Of a stretch of DNA of 64,000 nt, positions 9,002 to 18,740 are shown piece after piece. Each line of letters starts with the position of its first letter. The first letter of the stretch is position 1. A model generated the notes under the pieces. That model searched no databases. It saw only the letters and a list, made by a program, of their open reading frames with translations, and was not told the DNA's origin. This stretch comes from Psychrobacter sp. bablab_jr014 (GTDB lineage Bacteria > Pseudomonadota > Gammaproteobacteria > Pseudomonadales > Moraxellaceae), in assembly GCF_016464015.1 (NCBI RefSeq), contig NZ_JACDXT010000021.1:1-64000 (forward strand), given 5' to 3'. The position numbers and the translations under genes are program-made.

Positions 9002-11362
9002 TTAGTAATCCACGGTATAGCTCAAACCATACGTCGTACCTGTCGCAGGCAAACGGTTTAAATCGCCAAAGGTCGTTTGATGATACACGGTCTGATAGTC
9101 TTTGTTTAAGATGTTATACACGCCGTAGCCCATACGTCCGACAGGTAATTTGACTTGCCCAAGCACATCAAAGGTCGCATAGCCTGTTAATGGCTGCGCG
9201 CTCGCGTCTGGGTCGTTCTGTTGGTCTTTATAAGCCTTGTCACTACCGCCGACTGCCAGCGCTTGCAAGCGAATATTGCTGCCTTCGCTAAAGTTATACT
9301 GCGCGTATGCCGTACCTTTGAGTGGCGTCAGGCGTACTGCATCCAGCTCTAGCCAGTCGCCGTCTTTTTTGTATTGCCCGCGGGTATAGGCAAGGCTGCC
9401 GCCAAACTGCCAGTCTTTGTTCAAATCATGCGTGAGCGAGGCTTCAGCGCCGTAAATACGTTCGTCCGTATCGACGACTTCGACGGTATAGTCGTTGGTA
9501 AAGCGCACGGTTTTGTCCGAGTCGTTATAAAAACCGCTAACCTTTGCGCTGGTATCACCGCGCTTACCTGTCCAGCCCAGCTCATAGTTATTGATAGAAA
9601 TGGGCTGAATATTGTCTGAGTTGACCACAAATCCAGCACGCACGTCACGTAAAGCGCGCTGCACGTCAGCCGTGGTAAAGCCTTGCGAGAAGTTAGCAAA
9701 GACTTGGTCGTCATCGGTCAACTGATAGCTGGTACCAAGGTTAAACAGCACTTTGTCGTGCTTACTGCTACCCGCCTCAACCGCGCCTGCTTCGTAATCA
9801 ATACCGTAAGCGTCAGCAATATCACTGATGCCATTGGTCGCAAAATAATCCGCCAATAGCTGCTCATAAATGGGCACAAAACGGTCGGTATCCGATTTGA
9901 TGTTTTGATAGCGCACGCCAGCGCTGGTGTGCCATTTGTCGGTCATATCCACATCGGCATTGACGAACGCGCCCCATTTATCGATGGTGGTTTTTGGTCC
10001 GCCGTTATAGCTCAGACCATTACTTGTTGAAGTCAAGCCATTACTTGCAAGGAAGGTAGTCAGGTCTTGGCCATAATAGGTCTGCTCACTCTCTTCACGT
10101 TCAAAGTCCACGCCATAGCTGAACAAGGTATTTTTACCCATGACATCGGTTTCAGTCTGCATAGCGGCGCGCAGTCCCATCACCTCAATATCCGCTTCAG
10201 ACTGCGTAACTACGACCGATGCACCCAATAGCTTTCCTAAGGTGTCTGCATCGGTTAAACCATTATTTACCCAAACGTCTTTGGCTTGACTGGTAAATGA
10301 TTTTCCTGACGGATAAAAGCGTGCTTTTTCGTCACGGTAATAGCCTGTCAGACTTAGGTTAGAACCCAAAAAGTCACTGTCATTATAGTTTAGGTTGACC
10401 GAGCTTTTGGTATTGTAGGGTTGGTTTTCGATATCGGCGCCATCGATAGCACGTAGTGACGGTGTGGTTCCTTTTAGCAGTACAGACAAGTTATCACCAT
10501 AGTCGACACCGTAGTCGGTATCTTGCTCGCTGTCATAATAGGTCGCCGCAAGATTCATGGTCTTGGTATCGCTAATATCAAAGCCAAGGTTTGCGTTGAC
10601 GCTGACAGTATCGGTGTCTTGGTTGTCGGTTTGGTTGGCATCAGGGCTGATGCGGTCGCCATGACTGTCAAACTTGCCACCTGTAGTTTCGTAGTCTACA
10701 TCGACATTACCATACATGCGCTCGCCGCCGTAGCCAAGGCTTTGTCCCACATGATAGCCGAGCGAGTCGGATTTAAACTCGCGGCTGCTGTTGATGCCAA
10801 GGCGCGTCTGTCTTGTCAAGCCATAGCCTGCCGTTGATTTGGTCACGATATTAATCAGACCGCCTGCTGCCCCCGCGCCATAGATGCTGGTCGCGCCTGA
10901 GAGCACTTCGACGCGCTCAATTTGCTCAGGGTCGATACTGTTTAGCTCGCGTGACAGACTGCGCGAGCCAGATAATGGCACGCCGTTGAGCAAATACTGT
11001 ACAGGACGCCCGTGCAAGGTCGTGCCGTAGTTACTGACCGAGCCGCTGCTCACGCCAAGGCTGGGCACGAGCTGGGCTAGGATGTCCCCGACCGTGCGGT
11101 TACCTGTCGCCTGCGCCTGAATATCCGCTTCGCGAATCACTTGCGTGACAGCAGGCATTTCGCTGATTTTCTGTGCCAGTGCTGTGCCTGTTTTAGCATT
11201 GGCTTTTACGGTTATGGTATCAAGCGTGGTGCTTGGCGCGTCTGCATTGACATTGGTCGCGGTGTCGTCCGCTGTCGTGTCGGTATCGTTGGGGGCAGCG
11301 TACAGCTGCTGACTGATGCACAAGGTTAATAAGGATAACGCAAGAGGATGACGACTTTTCAT
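9002..11362 (-). CDS. TonB-dependent siderophore receptor
   Basis: A 786-residue outer-membrane receptor. A signal peptide (residues 1-22, ending QLYA) is followed by an acidic Thr-rich linker and a TonB-box-like stretch, DTITV, at 48-52. The plug domain spans about 60-180 with typical HGRPVQYLLNGVPL (118-131) and IERVEVLSGATSIYGAGAAG (148-167). The rest is the beta-barrel, ending in the aromatic residue Tyr. It imports the ferric siderophore made by the genes to its right, an inference from position. A Fur-like box lies 120-134 bp before the ATG and a terminator separates it from the upstream RraA-like gene, so it is an independently transcribed, iron-repressed gene. Confidence 0.93.
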   Translation of the reverse strand: MKSRHPLALSLLTLCISQQLYAAPNDTDTTADDTATNVNADAPSTTLDTITVKANAKTGTALAQKISEMPAVTQVIREADIQAQATGNRTVGDILAQLVPSLGVSSGSVSNYGTTLHGRPVQYLLNGVPLSGSRSLSRELNSIDPEQIERVEVLSGATSIYGAGAAGGLINIVTKSTAGYGLTRQTRLGINSSREFKSDSLGYHVGQSLGYGGERMYGNVDVDYETTGGKFDSHGDRISPDANQTDNQDTDTVSVNANLGFDISDTKTMNLAATYYDSEQDTDYGVDYGDNLSVLLKGTTPSLRAIDGADIENQPYNTKSSVNLNYNDSDFLGSNLSLTGYYRDEKARFYPSGKSFTSQAKDVWVNNGLTDADTLGKLLGASVVVTQSEADIEVMGLRAAMQTETDVMGKNTLFSYGVDFEREESEQTYYGQDLTTFLASNGLTSTSNGLSYNGGPKTTIDKWGAFVNADVDMTDKWHTSAGVRYQNIKSDTDRFVPIYEQLLADYFATNGISDIADAYGIDYEAGAVEAGSSKHDKVLFNLGTSYQLTDDDQVFANFSQGFTTADVQRALRDVRAGFVVNSDNIQPISINNYELGWTGKRGDTSAKVSGFYNDSDKTVRFTNDYTVEVVDTDERIYGAEASLTHDLNKDWQFGGSLAYTRGQYKKDGDWLELDAVRLTPLKGTAYAQYNFSEGSNIRLQALAVGGSDKAYKDQQNDPDASAQPLTGYATFDVLGQVKLPVGRMGYGVYNILNKDYQTVYHQTTFGDLNRLPATGTTYGLSYTVDY

Positions 11363-11481
11363 TATAAATTCACTTTGGTTGCGAGGTATTTAGGCATAAA
11401 TACGTAAGAAAAAACAACAAAACGCCGCGGATGTGAGGCGCATACTACAGAGTGTCTTACATTTGTGAAAGATATTGTAAA

Positions 11482-11496
11482 TGATAATAATTAGCA
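11482..11496 (-). promoter_or_regulatory. Fur box of the TonB receptor gene
   Basis: TGATAATAATTAGCA matches the 7-1-7 Fur consensus (TGATAAT-N-ATTATCA) at all but two positions. It stands about 120 bp upstream of the receptor start, in the 351-bp gap between that gene and the RraA-like gene. It implies repression in iron-replete cells. Confidence 0.75.
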
Positions 11497-11631
11497 TTTC
11501 TATATAAATTTACAAAACTTTGGCGGCGATGCGGTCGTTTTCACTCATTCTTAAAGAGGTACTGCACCGCTTTTCTTAACCTTGTTAACATAAAAACGTG
11601 TGGTGCCTGTCTTAAGCGGTTGATTTGCCAT

Positions 11632-11666
11632 AAAAAAGCCTTGCCCATATTCATTACAGACAAGGC
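11632..11666 (-). terminator. Terminator of the siderophore biosynthesis operon
   Basis: On the minus strand GCCTTG (11666-11661) pairs with CAAGGC (11643-11638), followed by six T (11637-11632). It lies 48 bp beyond the stop of the RraA-like gene and ends the biosynthetic transcript before the receptor promoter. Confidence 0.7.
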
Positions 11667-11713
11667 ATCAATGCAACAATAGGAGTCATCACATAAAAAA
11701 TGACACCACAGTT

Positions 11714-12400
11714 TTAGGTCATCTCAGGCCGCAGTTTTGCCAATAACTGCGTCAGCGTATTGTTTTGATACGCTTCCATAAACAGCTGCAATTTAGTATC
11801 GTCTTGCTGATGCTTGTCTTGGCATTCAGCTAGTAACTGGGTGGCAGCATCGGGCGCTAATACAAACACGCCATCGGCATCCATCACCGCGATATCACCT
11901 GTCTGGATACGCACGCTGTCATTATCAGGCGCAGGCTGATAGTCAATCGCCGCACCGAGCATGCCCGCTGGCGCGTCATTGCCTTTGGCGGTACTTGTGG
12001 TAATGGCGCTAATGCCTTTTGCAAACACAGGCAAGCCGAGCTGCTTAAGTTGCAATGAATCAGTAACCTGCCCCAGCACAATCACCGCCGAGAGCTGCTC
12101 ATAAATCGCGGCGCAACTGCGCAGTGCGCCCCAACAGGCAACGTACCCAAGCGACCGCGCATCAATGCATAAGACATCATGCGGTGCAGCATCCATCAGC
12201 GCTTGGCGTATCACGCGGGTATTGGTGGAGGTAAGCGTCACGGTCAGTACGCGCCCTGCAATGGTCTTGTCACACGGAACCATCGGCTGAATATCAAGCA
12301 GATAGCCTGTGTGCGTCACATGCCCAATGCTGGAGGTGGCGAGCTCTGCATAAGCATCAATCAGCGCGGCTGTATCGGTCAAGCAGGTGTTGGTAGTCAT
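11714..12400 (-). CDS. RraA-like protein in siderophore operon, atypical active site
   Basis: About 228 residues of the RraA/HMG-aldolase family, recognisable by the GQVTDSLQLKQLGLPVFAKG core. Metal-dependent aldolase and oxaloacetate decarboxylase members carry an Asp-x20-Arg-Asp motif. Here the aligned residues are Ala (in WGALR), Thr and Asp (in VTDS), so ordinary pyruvate-aldolase chemistry looks unlikely. The start at 12400 has AAGGA 6 bases upstream and overlaps the end of the NIS synthetase gene by 44 bp; an upstream ATG at 12427 is less likely. The overlap suggests it works with that synthetase, perhaps handling a carboxylate building block or acting as a partner. Function is not established. 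Confidence 0.75.
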   Translation of the reverse strand: MTTNTCLTDTAALIDAYAELATSSIGHVTHTGYLLDIQPMVPCDKTIAGRVLTVTLTSTNTRVIRQALMDAAPHDVLCIDARSLGYVACWGALRSCAAIYEQLSAVIVLGQVTDSLQLKQLGLPVFAKGISAITTSTAKGNDAPAGMLGAAIDYQPAPDNDSVRIQTGDIAVMDADGVFVLAPDAATQLLAECQDKHQQDDTKLQLFMEAYQNNTLTQLLAKLRPEMT

Positions 12401-14492
12401 AGCTGTCCTTGTGGTTATTATTATCATCGTTTGTATGGTTCATTTCGGCGATGCTATTGCTAGTAAGGGCTTGCACAAACGGATTGACGGTCGTGCTCTC
12501 GCCTGCGGGCATGCTGCCGTGCGCGTCCGAGCCGCGCTCAATCACGGGCAGTAGCATGGTTTTGTACGGATATGTCGGCGCGGTGAGTAATAGCTCATGC
12601 AGCAAATTGGCTTGATCCGTATCAAAATCAATCACGCTAATAGCGTGCTGAATACTTGCCGCCGCTGTCTGCCACAGCAAGCTTTCAGGCAGCTGATAAT
12701 GACCCGCCAGCGACTCGATAACGGCGCGTAGATTGACCAAAATTCCAAGCGACTGCATATAAAAAATCAGCGCCTCGGGCGTCTCACGGTACAGACGGTT
12801 TTTAAAATCGGGCGGGCTTAAATATTCAGGGTCATCCAAGTCATGACGCATCAGCCACGGCAGATGGATACGCACCGAGTCATGATCACGCAGCAGCACC
12901 CCTGAAAATTGATGCTCAGTGACTGCGAGCACGATATTTTGTCCGTGCATTTCAGGCGCTAAGCCCAAGCGCAGACAGCGCAGCATCGTGCCCAAAAATA
13001 TATTGCAAAGATTATAAAAATAACCAAGTGCCACTTGCTGCACACGGTCAAGGCGAGCAAAAACATGCGCTGATGTACCAAGCTGCTGGGCGACGCCGTC
13101 AATCATGGTGGCACGTGTACTAAAACTGGCAGCCGCTATCAGTTCATCAAACAGATGATAAGACGCGCCTGTTTGCTGCACACACATCCCCAGACTGGCC
13201 ATCGGTAGCAGACGTATGCTCTCTGTGCATAGCGCCTTGGGTAAGGTACGCAGCATCGCGCCCAAATGTGTGGGCTTTTCTTGATAAAAGTAGGGGTTGA
13301 TGTTGCTTTTGTCTGCCGTGTGTTCAGGTGGCATGTAGCCCCACCAGTGGCGCTCGTCCCACAGATGCAGATGGGCATCTAAGGTGCGGTCTTTGGTTTT
13401 GGCCTGCGTAAGGAGCGCTTGGTTTTTTTCACCATTAATCAGTTTAAGCGCGGGCAGATAGCGCTTGGAGTTGAGCGCATATACGCCAAGTGGCAACTTG
13501 ATGCTATGCGGGGTTACATCGCTCAGCAGCATACTGCGTAGTGACGCACTGGCGTAGGTGGGCAGCGCGGCGAAATTCAGCACCACCACCGTCCCTGCTG
13601 CCATGTCATCGGCGTAATGCGTGGGCAGCTCGTGTTTTAGCTGCCACGGATGTACAGGCAGCGCAATGTGTGTCTGAAGCCCCCTATCCTGCATTTCTGC
13701 GATAAGCAGCGCTTGCATATCCTCATTCAGCAAATAATAAGCAGGTGTGTCTGCCCCACCCTGCACCGCATCTGCACACATGATATGGCTACGTGCCACC
13801 GCGACCCAGTTTAAAAATATCGGCTGGTGAAACTCCGCCATATAGCGCGCATAGTCGGCAGCACCTAGCCCTAGCTTACCCTTTGCCAAGGGATGAAATG
13901 GTCGATCCATCAAGGACGCCCATGCCTCAGCGGCAATCAAGGTCTGATACGCGTGCGGGCGCGCATATACGGCAGTATGTAGCGGCGCGTGCGCGGATTG
14001 TTTAGCGGCTTCGATGGACGCGGCGAGGCTCTCCTGTAGCTTACTCACGCCCGCCATACTCAGCTGCTCGGCATCCATAGCGCTTAAGCTATAGTTTAGT
14101 AAATCATGCACGTTATCAATGATGTCGAGCCGAAGATTTTGGGTTTCTTCTGCATATAGATATAGCGGCAAACACGGCACGGCAAGTCGCCATGGCGCGC
14201 TATAGCCATGCGTGACAAGCAACAGTAGCTGAGCGTTATTAGGTAAATCAACGACCAATACCGTATTTTTTACTGCAAAAAAGTCTTGATAGCTTTTTTT
14301 ATAATTGCCTTTATCATTGGCGGGTAAATTGGCTAATTGTCCCGCTATTTTTGGCGCATAAACCTCAGTGCTACTGGTCTGTAACTGCTCAGGCGTAAAC
14401 CACCCCTCAAGCAGTAGACACTCGACCAGCTGCGCGAGTAGCGCGCCTTGAATCTGCTGCTCGGTGGCAGCGCTCGATAACACACTTAGCAT
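12357..14492 (-). CDS. IucA/IucC-family NIS siderophore synthetase (711 aa)
   Basis: NRPS-independent siderophore synthetases adenylate a carboxylate and condense it with an amine or hydroxylamine. The family motifs are present: HPLAKGKLGLG (200-210), HPWQ (281-284), EMHGQNIVL and a RDHDSVRIH segment. The N-terminal 160 residues are less conserved than in the neighbouring synthetases. A low-complexity Asn/His/Asp tail (IAEMNHTNDDNNNH) of about 40 residues extends the C-terminus, making it longer than the usual 580-630. Its ATG overlaps the stop of the preceding synthetase by 7 bp, so the two are translationally coupled. It is the third such enzyme in the cluster; its exact substrate cannot be told from sequence. 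Confidence 0.88.
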   Translation of the reverse strand: MLSVLSSAATEQQIQGALLAQLVECLLLEGWFTPEQLQTSSTEVYAPKIAGQLANLPANDKGNYKKSYQDFFAVKNTVLVVDLPNNAQLLLLVTHGYSAPWRLAVPCLPLYLYAEETQNLRLDIIDNVHDLLNYSLSAMDAEQLSMAGVSKLQESLAASIEAAKQSAHAPLHTAVYARPHAYQTLIAAEAWASLMDRPFHPLAKGKLGLGAADYARYMAEFHQPIFLNWVAVARSHIMCADAVQGGADTPAYYLLNEDMQALLIAEMQDRGLQTHIALPVHPWQLKHELPTHYADDMAAGTVVVLNFAALPTYASASLRSMLLSDVTPHSIKLPLGVYALNSKRYLPALKLINGEKNQALLTQAKTKDRTLDAHLHLWDERHWWGYMPPEHTADKSNINPYFYQEKPTHLGAMLRTLPKALCTESIRLLPMASLGMCVQQTGASYHLFDELIAAASFSTRATMIDGVAQQLGTSAHVFARLDRVQQVALGYFYNLCNIFLGTMLRCLRLGLAPEMHGQNIVLAVTEHQFSGVLLRDHDSVRIHLPWLMRHDLDDPEYLSPPDFKNRLYRETPEALIFYMQSLGILVNLRAVIESLAGHYQLPESLLWQTAAASIQHAISVIDFDTDQANLLHELLLTAPTYPYKTMLLPVIERGSDAHGSMPAGESTTVNPFVQALTSNSIAEMNHTNDDNNNHKDSYDYQHLLDRYSRAD

Positions 14493-16357
14493 GACTCAGG
14501 TACTCGGCAGTTGGCTAATGGATTGTTGATGTATTTGATCGGAAACACACTGTCGCCAAACAAACGGCGCTTGGCAAGCGACTCAATACGCGTCTGCGGG
14601 GCAAAGACATCAAAGCGTGCAAACTGCTCAGCAAACTCAGGATGGCGCGCTTGATAATCAAAAATACAGTCCGCCACCTGCTGCCAAAAGTCCGTCTCCG
14701 CATACTGATACTCGCGCTGTAAAAAGATAGCAATATCGGCAAAGGCAACAAAGAACAGACACGCCACGGTCATATCACGAATGCCGTCGGTGTCGTCAGT
14801 TTCGATAAAGGAGCCACGGTTTAACGCCGCATGCGCTGCGGGCAGCTGATGAAATTTGGGTATCAAGTCTTGGCGCGTTAAATGCTTGGGCGAATAGCGC
14901 ACGCCGTCGTGCAAGTCTTTAAGCAGCACTTTGACAGGATAGCCGTCCTCATGCACCAAGACGATGTTTTGTGCGTGGCACTCAAGCGCCAGTCCATGCC
15001 CGAATAACAGATGCATAATCGGCGGCACGGTGACGGCAATCAATGCCTCAGTCCATGCTGCGACGCCATGCGCTTCCAGCCACGGCGCAATCAGCGCCTG
15101 CCCATCGCTATGGACATAGCTGACGCCATTTAACGGTATCGCTTGCTGCCCTTTTGCTAAATAATCATCCGCATTGTCGCGCCAAATCGCTGCCAAGCCA
15201 CCATAGAGGGCGGGATGCTGATAGCCGCGTGCGCGCAACACGTCATGGTCGAGGCTGACGCCGACATTTTCACCCAAAAAGGCAATCTGCGCGGCGTCAC
15301 GGCTGTCATCTTCTGCCGCCAAGCGCTTAAGCCACGCGGTCATAATCGCGGCGTTGAGCACCGTATGTTTGGCTAAAATGCGCGTGCTTGAGGTATTGAC
15401 CAAGTGCATACTGAGTTTAAGATACGGCTTGCCATCCGTGTCGGCAGTCAGAGAACGTATCGACTGCTGGGCGCGGTAGGTCTCGCCCGTGCTGCCCAAA
15501 TAAATGACGTCCTGAGTCATCAATAACGGCTGCACCGCCTCAATTAACGTCTGTTGCCATTGCCATGGATGCACAGGCACTAGCGTGTAATCGGTGGCTG
15601 ATTTATTACTGTCCTCTAAGCGGTCACTTAATATCTTTTGCAGCTTCTGATGCGCGCTTGCACCCACATAATCCGCGACCCACTCGGATACCTCAATCCC
15701 TGCCAGCGTGTTACTGGCAATCAGCGCCTTGTCCACCGCAAGCCACAGCACTTCGATAGGATTGGCAAATTCAGGGGCGTAAGCGTAATTGTCTTCAACA
15801 TCAAAACCCAAGCGTGATTTAAAACATGGGTGATACGGATGCCCATGCATCAATACCCCTTCAAGCGCGCTGTAGCTTAATTCATTAACTGGCGGCAGCG
15901 ACGTTAGCGCGAGGGTTTGCGCTTGGATTTCATTGATTAAGGTATGGCGCAGCTCATTGATAAAGCTGTCTTTGAGCGCGGCATCATCCAGCGGTAAGAC
16001 AATATCGGCAATCACTTGCTCCAGTGTCGCGGTATGGATACTGCCATCTGACGCATGGCGCTGCACCGTCTTATCATTAAAACGGATGATGCCAAAGCTG
16101 TGCTGTACCTGACCTTGTGCGCGGTATTCGACGCCTGCGGTGGTAGGTATCACAAAATCAAGCACATCATTATTGTCAAAATTAGAATCCGCCGTTTGGG
16201 TCGTAAACTTGATGATATCTTCGAACAATAAGGCTTGTAATAACTGCTTTATCACCCGCTGCTCGGCGCGCTGCACGATGCCTTTATTTATCGGTGCTTG
16301 CCACGGCTGCATTGCCTGCGCTGTCGCTGGTTGATTGTTGGTTGATAATACGGACAT
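14486..16357 (-). CDS. IucA/IucC-family NIS siderophore synthetase (623 aa)
   Basis: A full-length NIS synthetase. Motifs: HPYHPCFKSRLGFD (173-186), HPWQW (263-267), KLSMHLVNTSSTRIL and a C-terminal ALECHAQNIVLVHEDGYPV with KDLHDGVRY. This pattern resembles RhbF, IucC and AlcC enzymes, which attach the second hydroxamate arm to a citryl intermediate; assignment to a subtype is inference. The ATG has AAGGAG 5 bases upstream, and a Fur-like box lies 61-79 bp upstream in the gap after the MFS gene. It may therefore have its own iron-regulated promoter as well as read-through. Confidence 0.9.
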   Translation of the reverse strand: MSVLSTNNQPATAQAMQPWQAPINKGIVQRAEQRVIKQLLQALLFEDIIKFTTQTADSNFDNNDVLDFVIPTTAGVEYRAQGQVQHSFGIIRFNDKTVQRHASDGSIHTATLEQVIADIVLPLDDAALKDSFINELRHTLINEIQAQTLALTSLPPVNELSYSALEGVLMHGHPYHPCFKSRLGFDVEDNYAYAPEFANPIEVLWLAVDKALIASNTLAGIEVSEWVADYVGASAHQKLQKILSDRLEDSNKSATDYTLVPVHPWQWQQTLIEAVQPLLMTQDVIYLGSTGETYRAQQSIRSLTADTDGKPYLKLSMHLVNTSSTRILAKHTVLNAAIMTAWLKRLAAEDDSRDAAQIAFLGENVGVSLDHDVLRARGYQHPALYGGLAAIWRDNADDYLAKGQQAIPLNGVSYVHSDGQALIAPWLEAHGVAAWTEALIAVTVPPIMHLLFGHGLALECHAQNIVLVHEDGYPVKVLLKDLHDGVRYSPKHLTRQDLIPKFHQLPAAHAALNRGSFIETDDTDGIRDMTVACLFFVAFADIAIFLQREYQYAETDFWQQVADCIFDYQARHPEFAEQFARFDVFAPQTRIESLAKRRLFGDSVFPIKYINNPLANCRVPESC

Positions 16358-16417
16358 AAAAGCTCCTTATGGGTATTAAAAAAATAGGTATTAAGAAAAA
16401 CAATTAAAAATATAAAA

Positions 16418-16436
16418 GATAATGAGAATTAATTAC
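16418..16436 (-). promoter_or_regulatory. Fur-box-like site before the NIS synthetase pair
   Basis: GATAATGAGAATTAATTAC agrees with 14 of 19 positions of the Fur consensus GATAATGATAATCATTATC. It lies in the 143-bp gap between the MFS exporter and the 623-residue synthetase and suggests an internal iron-regulated promoter. Confidence 0.6.
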
Positions 16437-16483
16437 ATTAATACGTTAAAAAAATATGGCGCAAAAGGTAAAAAGCGCGCCAT

Positions 16484-16497
16484 TAGGGCGTGTTTTC
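16484..16497. repeat. Family A terminus remnant
   Basis: TAGGGCGTGTTTTC matches the terminal inverted repeat of the family A elements. No internal repeat sequence accompanies it. It sits immediately beyond the stop codon of the MFS gene (16501-16503). Confidence 0.4.
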
Positions 16498-16500
16498 GAT

Positions 16501-17961
16501 TTATTTAGCCGCGTGCTTGGGCAAACGGTACGCACAAAATAAGGTCAATAACAGCACCATTGCCAAGACGACAAAGACGTCTTGTATCGCAGCGGCGGTG
16601 GACAGCGCGCCCACTGTCTGATTGACAACCGACACCGCATCGCGCCCCGCCACATAGACGGTGACCAACGCAATCACGATGGTCGAGACAATACGCCGAC
16701 TGATGTTATTCAGCGCTGCGCCCTCGGTCACCACTGACTTATCCAAGCTGCTCAGCCCCACCGAGGTGGTCGGCAGATACGCCAGCCCCACGCCGACACC
16801 TTGCACACTCATCACGACAAATAGCAGCCACAAGGTCGGTTGGTACAAAATCCCCGCGAGCAGCAACATGGAGAGCGCACCAAACACAATACCGACCAGC
16901 CCAATCGTGCGCGCCCCATGCTTATCCACCTGCCTGCCCGCAAAATGCGTGGTCACGCTCGATACCACCGTTGCCGCCATCAAAATTGCGCCCGTCCATA
17001 AAGCACTACTGCCCATCACGTCCTGTACGATAATCGGTAGTAATAAAAGCCCAATCATCAGCCCGATGGTCTGGGTAATACTAATCAGCGTGGTGTGTAA
17101 ATAGGTGCGCTGGGCAAATAGACGCACGTTGATGAGCGGCGTGGACTGCTTGGCTTCATAGCGCCACCAGAGTACAAAGGCGCACATAAATGCGAGCGCA
17201 ATCGCGCCTGTTTGCAAGGCATTTGCGGCACTGGTTGCTGCATCCGTCTTTAGGCTTGATAACCATGCCATGAGTACCAAGAGCCACAGCAGCAGCCCCA
17301 CAAAACCAAGCGTATCAAAGCGCGCGGGCTGGCTTTTCTTAGCATTATCCTTGTCATTGACAAGCGCAGGCAGACGCCATGATAGAAGCAGTACCGCCAC
17401 GCTTAACGGCAGCGTCACCGCAAACAGCGTCCACCACGCAAAATGCTCGACCAAATACGCGCCCAGTAAAGGCCCAAATGCGAGCGCCATCATCACCACG
17501 ATGCCCCACAGCGCCATCACTCGCCCGTGCTTGGATTTGGGATACACTTGGTACAGCATACCGATGGATAAGGGGATAATAAGTCCACCGCTGATTCCCT
17601 GCATCGCGCGGGCGGCAATGACCATCGTCATCGACTCAGCGAGCATCCCGAGCACTGACCCCAGCATAAAGCCAAACATGGCCAAAATATAAATACGCTT
17701 AAACACAAAATGTTTGCTGAGATAGCCGCTGACCATCAACCCAATACTCATCGCCAGCACGTAGGCGTTCAGCACCCAGCCGCCCATGACAATATCGACC
17801 GAAAACACTGACATAAACACAGGAATTGCGGGGTTTAGGGCGCTATTGCTGATACTGACTACCGAACCACCAAGCAGCAGCGTCCATAACAGCGGGCGCA
17901 AAGACGCATCGCGGGTTTGGCTTGTGGCATGGTCTTTGGACGACTCACAAACAGCGACCAT
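16501..17961 (-). CDS. MFS transporter, DHA2 type (probable siderophore exporter)
   Basis: 486 residues with about 14 predicted helices, the DHA2 (EmrB-like) arrangement. Typical features are MGGWVLNAYVLAMSIGLMVSG (about 59-79), MQGISGGLIIPLSIGML (about 124-140) and an LGAYLVEHFAWWTLF segment (about 170-184). EmrB-like carriers use the proton gradient to export small molecules. The position between the GNAT acyltransferase and NIS synthetase genes, same strand, 50 bp after the acyltransferase, points to export of the finished siderophore. A weak AAGG site precedes the ATG. Confidence 0.85.
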   Translation of the reverse strand: MVAVCESSKDHATSQTRDASLRPLLWTLLLGGSVVSISNSALNPAIPVFMSVFSVDIVMGGWVLNAYVLAMSIGLMVSGYLSKHFVFKRIYILAMFGFMLGSVLGMLAESMTMVIAARAMQGISGGLIIPLSIGMLYQVYPKSKHGRVMALWGIVVMMALAFGPLLGAYLVEHFAWWTLFAVTLPLSVAVLLLSWRLPALVNDKDNAKKSQPARFDTLGFVGLLLWLLVLMAWLSSLKTDAATSAANALQTGAIALAFMCAFVLWWRYEAKQSTPLINVRLFAQRTYLHTTLISITQTIGLMIGLLLLPIIVQDVMGSSALWTGAILMAATVVSSVTTHFAGRQVDKHGARTIGLVGIVFGALSMLLLAGILYQPTLWLLFVVMSVQGVGVGLAYLPTTSVGLSSLDKSVVTEGAALNNISRRIVSTIVIALVTVYVAGRDAVSVVNQTVGALSTAAAIQDVFVVLAMVLLLTLFCAYRLPKHAAK

Positions 17962-18011
17962 AAAAAGTACCTTGTAGCGAGGTTGATAAACAGTGATTAA
18001 GAAACAGGCGG

Positions 18012-18614
18012 TTAAGCTGCCGCACCGTAATAATTTAAATAACCACGCGACTCAAAAAACGCCTCACGATGACAAAAGTACAGCGATGCCTTTTTTTCGG
18101 GCATTTCAATCAAGCGCTGCTCAAAATAAGCAAAGCTGTCCGCCACCCAACGATAAATCTCAATCTCGCTGTCAGGCTCAACCACGATTTTTTGGGCAGG
18201 GGTATGCTCAAAGATAAACTTGCTGACCATCATACCGATAGGTTTGAGATAGCCGCGCCCGACTGCGGAGGGCTCACCAATCAGCATGTGCCAGCCCATG
18301 TCCTCAGGTTTGGCTTTGTAATACAATGCCAAACGGTCACGCGCCGCCTCATAGATTTCAGTATAGCCAATCGGTTCATCATTACAGGTGATGATGTATA
18401 GACGCTGGTGGTCGTCCGCGAGCATTTTTTCAAAATGGGCGCGCAGCATGGGCATAGGCAAATGCAGCTGCCATTGGTCAACGACGTGCTCGGCGTGCAT
18501 CCATTTATACAATAAGCGCATATCTTCACGATAGCGCATGGCGCGTATGCCAAAGGTGCGGTTAATCGCCTCGACCTCAAAATGCTCAGGTAACTGACGG
18601 CTGATGGTGGTCAT
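18012..18614 (-). CDS. Siderophore GNAT acyltransferase (RhbD/IucB/AlcB-like)
   Basis: A 200-residue acyltransferase. The HVVDQWQLHLPM segment (about 43-54) is typical of the AlcB/IucB/RhbD group, and GWHMLIGEPSAVGRGYLKPI (about 106-125) holds the acyl-CoA-binding turn. These enzymes acylate the N-hydroxyl amine made by the partner monooxygenase to give the hydroxamate. The N-hydroxylase gene lies directly upstream on the same strand (126-bp gap). AAGGA 6 bases before the ATG supports the start. Whether the donor is acetyl-, succinyl- or a longer acyl-CoA cannot be read from the sequence. Confidence 0.88.
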   Translation of the reverse strand: MTTISRQLPEHFEVEAINRTFGIRAMRYREDMRLLYKWMHAEHVVDQWQLHLPMPMLRAHFEKMLADDHQRLYIITCNDEPIGYTEIYEAARDRLALYYKAKPEDMGWHMLIGEPSAVGRGYLKPIGMMVSKFIFEHTPAQKIVVEPDSEIEIYRWVADSFAYFEQRLIEMPEKKASLYFCHREAFFESRGYLNYYGAAA

Positions 18615-18740
18615 GGTGTGTCCTTAATTTTGTAGTTCAGTTTTTAATTTGGTTGAAAGTTTTTGAATCATTGAGCTGTTTAAATCAGCGTATTTTTTAA
18701 ATTTACTTAGGCTATTTTATTTCGATTATCTTTTAGCCGT

